Shown here: positions 6,230-9,329 of the stretch, in pieces
Numbering within the stretch: position 1 is the stretch's first letter
How the letters are laid out: each line of letters starts with the position of its first letter
From: an uncultured Gemella sp.
GTDB taxonomy: Bacteria; Bacillota; Bacilli; Staphylococcales; Gemellaceae
Assembly (NCBI GenBank): GCA_900555985.1
Contig: USNF01000034.1
Coordinates: 1-9,329, forward strand
Length of the DNA: 9,329 bases
Direction of reading: 5' to 3'
Position numbers and translations under genes: made by a program
The notes under the pieces: generated by a model
Told to the model about the DNA's origin: nothing
What the model saw: the letters and a program-made list of their open reading frames with translations, nothing else
Databases searched by the model: none

Positions 6230-7114
6230 ATGGATATACTTTCATCTAGAGAATTGGCAATTGTAACTTGGACTATTATTTATCTATGTTTTACTATTTT
6301 TAAATTAAAAGTTAATTTGTTAGATATACTTAAAAGTCTCTTTAATAAAAAACTAAATATACTATGGATAACAATACTCTTGTATAATATATTTATAATA
6401 ATAATTTTATCATATAGTAGATATTGGAATAATATATATATTAAAGACATAGTATTTTGAATTGTATTTTCATGTGTAGTTTCCACAATAAATATATTTG
6501 ATAGTAAAAAAGAAAAATTTTCTTTTAAGAAAATAATATTAGCTAATGTTACTGTTTCTGCATTAATTGAATTTATAATAAGTGAATTAACATTAAGTTA
6601 TTGTTTAGAGTTTATTTTAATCGGGATATTTATATTTATAAATTTTCTTTATTTAATCTCACAAACAAGCTTTGAATATAGAACGGCAGAAAATGTATTA
6701 AAGAAAATTCTTTCATTGTTAAATTTTATCTTTTTTGTTTATATTCTAGTAGAATTATATAAAAGTTTTAATCTTCTTTTGACACAGGAAACTTGGTTTA
6801 AATTTTTAATTCCATTTATATATTCAATTCTATGTTGCCCTCTATATTATATTTTTATAATATTAAATTATTATGAAAAAATATGTTATAAGATTCAAGG
6901 TTATTTTGTCTGGGAAAATGAAAATGATAAAAAATACATAAATAAACTAAAAAGAAGAGAATTATTAATGTCATGTGGTTTAAAGGAGAAGAAATATATT
7001 TATTTTGATAGTGAATTTTCAAGAAAAATGAGGTTAGCTAATACAGAAGATAAAGTTAAAGAGATAATGAGAGAATTTGAAGATTCATATAAATTGTTTA
7101 GAAACAAAAATTAA
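6230..7114 (+). pseudogene. Multi-pass membrane protein interrupted by one in-frame TGA
   Basis: Bases 6230 to 7114 form one reading frame of 294 codons broken only by TGA at 6458-6460 (codon 77). The two halves are in the same frame, and the stretch between the stop and the next ATG (6716) is open. Replacing TGA by TGG gives DIVFWIVFSCVV, a continuous third membrane helix, and Trp is what similar membrane proteins I recall have there. Hydrophobic segments lie at about 8-26, 45-62, 72-90, 102-118, 124-143, 160-178 and 190-212. A charged cytoplasmic tail of ~80 residues follows (KRRELLMSCGLKEKKYIYF ... DKVKEIMREFEDSYK). A ribosome site GAGGTGA precedes the start. The function is unrecognised. 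The gene is followed after 18 bases by the small membrane-anchored protein gene, so the two are probably an operon. Sequencing error is the main alternative. Confidence 0.8.
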
Positions 7115-7132
7115 AAGAAATGGAGGATTAAT

Positions 7133-7519
7133 ATGATTTATGATATTTTAAAAGTTTTAGCTACGGGAATTATAACAAGTATAATAACGATTTTGATTAC
7201 TAATAAAGTACAAAGATCTAGTTTAAGAAAAGAAGCTAAGAGGGAATTTGTAAGAAAAGTATATGGATATAGATACCAATTAGGAAATGGTAGAAAAGAA
7301 CAAATAACAGAATGGGAATTAAGTTATTTGTTAGGACAGGTTCCAATTATGTTTGGTGATAATAAAGAAGTGTTAAAAGCATATAAAAAAATTATATATG
7401 AACGTTCTGATGAAAATTTATTTCTGCTACTATTAGAAATGTGTAAAGATTCCGATGTAGGTATTAAAACAACAGAATGGGATAGGGATATGGTAACTAG
7501 GTGGATAAAAGTTGATTAA
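7133..7519 (+). CDS. Small membrane-anchored protein of unknown function (DUF6680-like)
   Basis: This 128-residue protein has one N-terminal membrane helix (about 5-23, ILKVLATGIITSIITILIT), followed by a basic stretch (KVQRSSLRKEAKREFVRKV) and a soluble helical domain, so the domain is likely cytoplasmic. The body (ELSYLLGQVPIMFGDNKEVLKAYKKI ... LLLLEMCKDSDVGIK) recalls the DUF6680 type of anchored helical proteins; that is a weak, memory-based match. A strong ribosome site GGAGG lies seven bases before the start, and the gene begins 18 bases after the membrane protein gene. It is intact, unlike both upstream neighbours. The function is unknown; it may work with the membrane protein encoded before it. 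Confidence 0.8.
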   Translation: MIYDILKVLATGIITSIITILITNKVQRSSLRKEAKREFVRKVYGYRYQLGNGRKEQITEWELSYLLGQVPIMFGDNKEVLKAYKKIIYERSDENLFLLLLEMCKDSDVGIKTTEWDRDMVTRWIKVD

Positions 7520-7560
7520 AACTTAAATTTATAAATTAGAAAAATTTTATCTTTTCTTTA

Positions 7561-7623
7561 AGCACAGCCTATAAAGGTATAGGTGGAATTGAATTAGGTA
7601 GCCAAGAGTTTGCTGTAAAATAA
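7561..7623 (+). pseudogene. 3' remnant of a DUF5067-type lipoprotein gene
   Basis: Twenty codons followed by TAA read TAYKGIGGIELGSQEFAVK after the first Ser, the kind of ending expected of DUF5067 lipoproteins. The frame is open only back to a TAG at 7537-7539 and has no start codon or ribosome site. A good terminator follows directly (7635-7657). With the broken 5' fragment at 5825-6203 it would be the two ends of one gene, the middle having been replaced by the two genes between them. The match is by eye and is moderately sure. Confidence 0.5.
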
Positions 7624-7633
7624 ATATTAAATT

Positions 7634-7664
7634 TTCCTCATCAAATTTTGATGAGGATTTCTTT
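7634..7664 (+). terminator. Terminator after the split lipoprotein locus
   Basis: Stem TCCTCATC (7635-7642) with GATGAGGA (7650-7657), extendable by A-T pairs into the loop, followed by TTTCTTTATAATAATTTT. It ends whatever is transcribed through the lipoprotein remnant and the two preceding genes. Confidence 0.85.
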
Positions 7665-7677
7665 ATAATAATTTTAC

Positions 7678-7706
7678 TTTCCATTAATATATTTTCGCGT
7701 TATAAT
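7678..7706 (+). promoter_or_regulatory. Promoter of the nitroreductase gene
   Basis: TTTCCA (7678-7683, 4 of 6 to consensus) and a perfect TATAAT (7701-7706) with a 17-base spacer. The leader is about 40 bases. Confidence 0.65.
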
Positions 7707-7753
7707 ATAATTATCAACACAACAAATAATTCATTTAACCATGGAGGTAAAGT

Positions 7754-8512
7754 ATGAACAAAGTAATAGAAACAATGATGAACCATCGTACAAGAAGAAG
7801 TTTTGTAAAAGGTAATGAATTACCAAAAGAACATTTAGATCAAATTATTGAATGTTCTAAACAAGCATCTAGCTGGATGAATGGTCAACACTACAGCATT
7901 ATTGCTACAACAGGGGAAACAAAACAAAAAATTGCTGATTTAATTAGAGAACAAGCTCCAGGTAATGCTGCTCACATCGAAAGTTCTGCAGCATTCTTAA
8001 TATACTGCCTAGACTACAGCAATATTAAATTATCATTTGATATTGAAGGTGGAGAGTTTGATATTTCTAATCAATATGAACCTCTATTAATTGGTTCTAT
8101 GGATGTTGGTATTGCGATGCAAAATGCTGCATTAGCTGCTGAATCATTAGGATATGGTATAGTATTTTGTGGTGGAGTGAGAGGATTTGCTAAAGGTATT
8201 TCTGAATTATTAAATATTCCAGAAAATGCATTGTTCTTATGTGGATTAAGTATTGGTGTAATTGATGAAGAAAAATCTACAGAAAAAGTTAAACAAAGAC
8301 TACCACACGAAGCTAACGTTGGATACAATGAGTTTCCAAAATCTAATGAAGAAGTATTAAAAGCATATCGTCAAACTATGATTGACTTTGCGGAAGCTCG
8401 TGAAACTAAAACATGGACTAAGAAATTCGCAGACTTCTATGCTAAACCTTCAGGAATAGAAGCTGTAACAAAAGAGCTATTAGAGAAAAATGGATTTGTT
8501 AATAAAAAATAA
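7754..8512 (+). CDS. NfsA/NfrA-type FMN-dependent NAD(P)H nitroreductase
   Basis: Cytoplasmic flavoprotein of 252 residues, the usual length for the oxygen-insensitive NfsA/NfrA group that reduces nitro compounds, quinones or flavins with NAD(P)H. The N-terminal FMN phosphate-binding motif HRTRRSF (11-17) is present. So are ASSWMNGQHYSII (38-50, Asn43 and Gln45 near the flavin), the central SMDVGIAMQNAALAAESLGYG helix (115-135), and RLPHEANVGYNEF (182-194), where NfsA-like enzymes bind the cofactor. The C-terminal part (FADFYAKPSG) is normal. The start is set by GGAGGT (7743-7748) five bases upstream. The gene is single, with its own promoter and a long hairpin behind it. The physiological substrate cannot be told from sequence. 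Confidence 0.95.
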   Translation: MNKVIETMMNHRTRRSFVKGNELPKEHLDQIIECSKQASSWMNGQHYSIIATTGETKQKIADLIREQAPGNAAHIESSAAFLIYCLDYSNIKLSFDIEGGEFDISNQYEPLLIGSMDVGIAMQNAALAAESLGYGIVFCGGVRGFAKGISELLNIPENALFLCGLSIGVIDEEKSTEKVKQRLPHEANVGYNEFPKSNEEVLKAYRQTMIDFAEARETKTWTKKFADFYAKPSGIEAVTKELLEKNGFVNKK

Positions 8513-8522
8513 TTAAAATAAA

Positions 8523-8572
8523 AATATAAGCACTGTTTATGTACGCTATAGTATATAGATAGTGCTTATATT
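8523..8572. terminator. Long 22-bp hairpin after the nitroreductase gene
   Basis: AATATAAGCACT (8523-8534) pairs perfectly with AGTGCTTATATT (8561-8572). The pairing continues inward through three weaker pairs into TATGTAC/GTATATA, leaving a 6-base loop. No clear T run follows on the plus strand; on the minus strand TTTTTATTTT follows. It probably ends transcription in both directions between two convergent genes. Confidence 0.65.
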
Positions 8573-8595
8573 AATTTAAGGAATAAAATGTAAAA

Positions 8596-8629
8596 TCAAA
8601 AATAACCATCCTTTTTAGGAATGGTTATT
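8596..8629 (-). terminator. Terminator of the SemiSWEET gene
   Basis: Stem AATAACCAT (8601-8609) with ATGGTTATT (8621-8629), extended by CCT/AGG across a one-base bulge. On the minus strand it runs on into TTTTTGATTTTA. It lies about 14 bases past the SemiSWEET stop. Confidence 0.8.
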
Positions 8630-8642
8630 GTTAGTTCTATTA

Positions 8643-8906
8643 TTATAGTGAAGTTAGGAACGTTAGTCCACCTAATACAACACCTGCTGCATTAGGAATA
8701 ATTAAAATCCAGTCTTTTTTAGGTTCTTTTGTCCAACCATAGATAACCCAAATTAGGCAAGAAACTGCCGCAAATAATGGTTGGAAAGGCTGAGCTTTAA
8801 CACCATGTAAGTTCGAAATAATTTGTGGGATGTAAGCAATAAATACAAAAATCCCAATAAATGCTCCAATTGAGCCTACTATACGATTAATTTTTTGTTT
8901 TGTCAT
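8643..8906 (-). CDS. SemiSWEET-type sugar transporter half (PQ-loop protein)
   Basis: An 87-residue integral membrane protein with three predicted helices (about 9-31, 41-58 and 65-86), the size of bacterial SemiSWEETs, which pair as dimers to move sugars across the membrane. The first helix holds the PQ motif AYIPQI (Pro27-Gln28). The second carries LIWVIYGW with a pocket Trp (Trp53), and the third PNAAGVVLG with the conserved Asn72. The start follows GGAGGT (complement of 8911-8916). The gene is convergent with the nitroreductase and separated from it by two hairpins. The sugar cannot be predicted. The family is clear from the PQ-loop and Asn motifs. Confidence 0.93.
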   Translation of the reverse strand: MTKQKINRIVGSIGAFIGIFVFIAYIPQIISNLHGVKAQPFQPLFAAVSCLIWVIYGWTKEPKKDWILIIPNAAGVVLGGLTFLTSL

Positions 8907-8926
8907 AAGTTACCTCCAATGTTTAC

Positions 8927-8955
8927 AATACAACATATTGAAATAAGATTCAAGA
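8927..8955 (-). promoter_or_regulatory. Possible promoter of the SemiSWEET gene
   Basis: On the minus strand TTGAAT and TATTGT are 17 bases apart within this stretch, about 20-45 bases ahead of the start codon. The -10 matches only 4 of 6 positions, so this is tentative. Confidence 0.35.
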
Positions 8956-9229
8956 GTTTTGCATTTAGTTTTCATGAAATTATAATTATCGGTAGTATTT
9001 ATAATTAAGTTTATATTTTGTTAGAATCTATAATTGCTTATATAGATACAATTGGAGCAGGTATGATTAAGTATATACTAAGTTAATATTTTTTTGAAAA
9101 GCAGTGTAAACTAATAAAAATTTTCAAGTATGTATATTTTAAATAATATATAGTTAAATAAAATTAGAGTGATTTTATTAATCTAAGTTAAAATATATAT
9201 TATAGTTATTGATATAATAGCTATTTTAT
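8956..9229. other. AT-rich intergenic stretch with little recognisable content
   Basis: No gene, RNA or repeat that I can support. The only coding-like stretch is a short frame at 9018-9086 (22 codons, TTG start, MLESIIAYIDTIGAGMIKYILS if started there) with no convincing ribosome site. An internal ATG at 9063 has GGAG five bases upstream, giving a 7-residue peptide. Confidence 0.6.
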
Positions 9230-9266
9230 TTTTTTTAATTTTTTTTAAATTTTTTTAAAAAAACTA

Positions 9267-9295
9267 TTGTCAAAAAAGGTCAAACATGCTATAAT
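9267..9295 (+). promoter_or_regulatory. Strong sigma-A promoter of the gene beyond the right edge
   Basis: TTGTCA (9267-9272) and TATAAT (9290-9295) with a 17-base spacer. Long A and T tracts at about 9228-9263, directly upstream, resemble an UP element. Confidence 0.88.
9268..9284 (+). promoter_or_regulatory. CtsR box: CtsR operator 1, overlapping the -35 and spacer
   Basis: TGTCAAA-AAA-GGTCAAA matches the CtsR heptad tandem (consensus RGTCAAA-NAN-RGTCAAA) except for its first base. It covers the -35 and most of the spacer. Confidence 0.85.
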
Positions 9296-9303
9296 TTATT
9301 TAA

Positions 9304-9320
9304 GGTCAAAAAAGGTCAAA
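9304..9320 (+). promoter_or_regulatory. CtsR box: CtsR operator 2, just past the transcription start
   Basis: GGTCAAA-AAA-GGTCAAA is a perfect CtsR tandem heptad. It starts nine bases after the -10, so CtsR bound here and at box 1 would bracket the promoter. The gene is expected to be a clp or ctsR-class heat-shock gene, not visible here. Confidence 0.93.
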
Positions 9321-9329
9321 AAGAATTTG

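Noticed and set aside
6458..6460. Selenocysteine or altered-code reading of TGA in the membrane gene
   Set aside because: A Trp codon fits the position, no SECIS-like hairpin is evident directly behind it, and neighbouring genes use TGG for Trp and TGA as a normal stop (for example umuC).
8071..8328. Minus-strand open frame within the nitroreductase
   Set aside because: It is antisense to conserved nitroreductase motifs and has no ribosome site.
9180..9265. Poly-T/poly-A blocks as a terminator or origin
   Set aside because: There is no stable GC-containing stem and no DnaA-box cluster; they are better explained as an UP-like tract for the promoter that follows.

Overview
The window reads as chromosome of a low-GC Firmicute. 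The genes are AT-rich, ribosome sites are strong AGGAGG-type, sigma-A promoters are near consensus, and the right edge carries CtsR heat-shock operators. A Gemella-like member of the Bacilli is my best guess from the style of the proteins, but no sequence comparison was possible. Conserved housekeeping genes lie at the left edge (3' end of gatB) and on the right (nitroreductase, SemiSWEET, and the control region of a probable clp/ctsR-class gene). Accessory material lies between them.

Left part (1-2045): the 3' end of gatB with its terminator, then a convergent alpha/beta-hydrolase esterase on the minus strand that has its own promoter and terminator and an unusual lipobox-like N-terminus.

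SOS mutagenesis module (1957-4830, minus strand): a tightly packed four-gene operon. A LexA/HdiR-type self-cleaving repressor is followed by a UmuC-class Y-family DNA polymerase, a YolD-like protein and a small protein of unknown function. A consensus promoter (TTGACA, 17 bp, TATAAT) is directly abutted by a 28-bp near-perfect palindrome at 4772-4799, the probable autorepressor operator. Two hairpins end the unit. The inferred logic is that DNA damage triggers RecA-stimulated cleavage of the repressor at Ala105-Gly106, releasing the operon and its error-prone polymerase.

Middle (4870-7664): a divergently transcribed 165-residue protein of unknown function made of two ~80-residue repeats. Next comes an apparently unannotated minus-strand small RNA (about 5521-5619) with an extended -10 promoter, two stems and a strong terminator. 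After it is a degraded locus in which a DUF5067-type lipoprotein gene seems split: a 5' fragment at 5825-6203 and a 3' remnant at 7561-7623 flank two other genes, a multi-pass membrane protein broken by one in-frame TGA and a small membrane-anchored protein.

Right part (7678-9329): an FMN nitroreductase with its own promoter, a convergent SemiSWEET sugar-transporter half, about 360 bp of very AT-rich sequence with little in it, and a sigma-A promoter overlapped and followed by two CtsR boxes. The gene it drives lies beyond the window.
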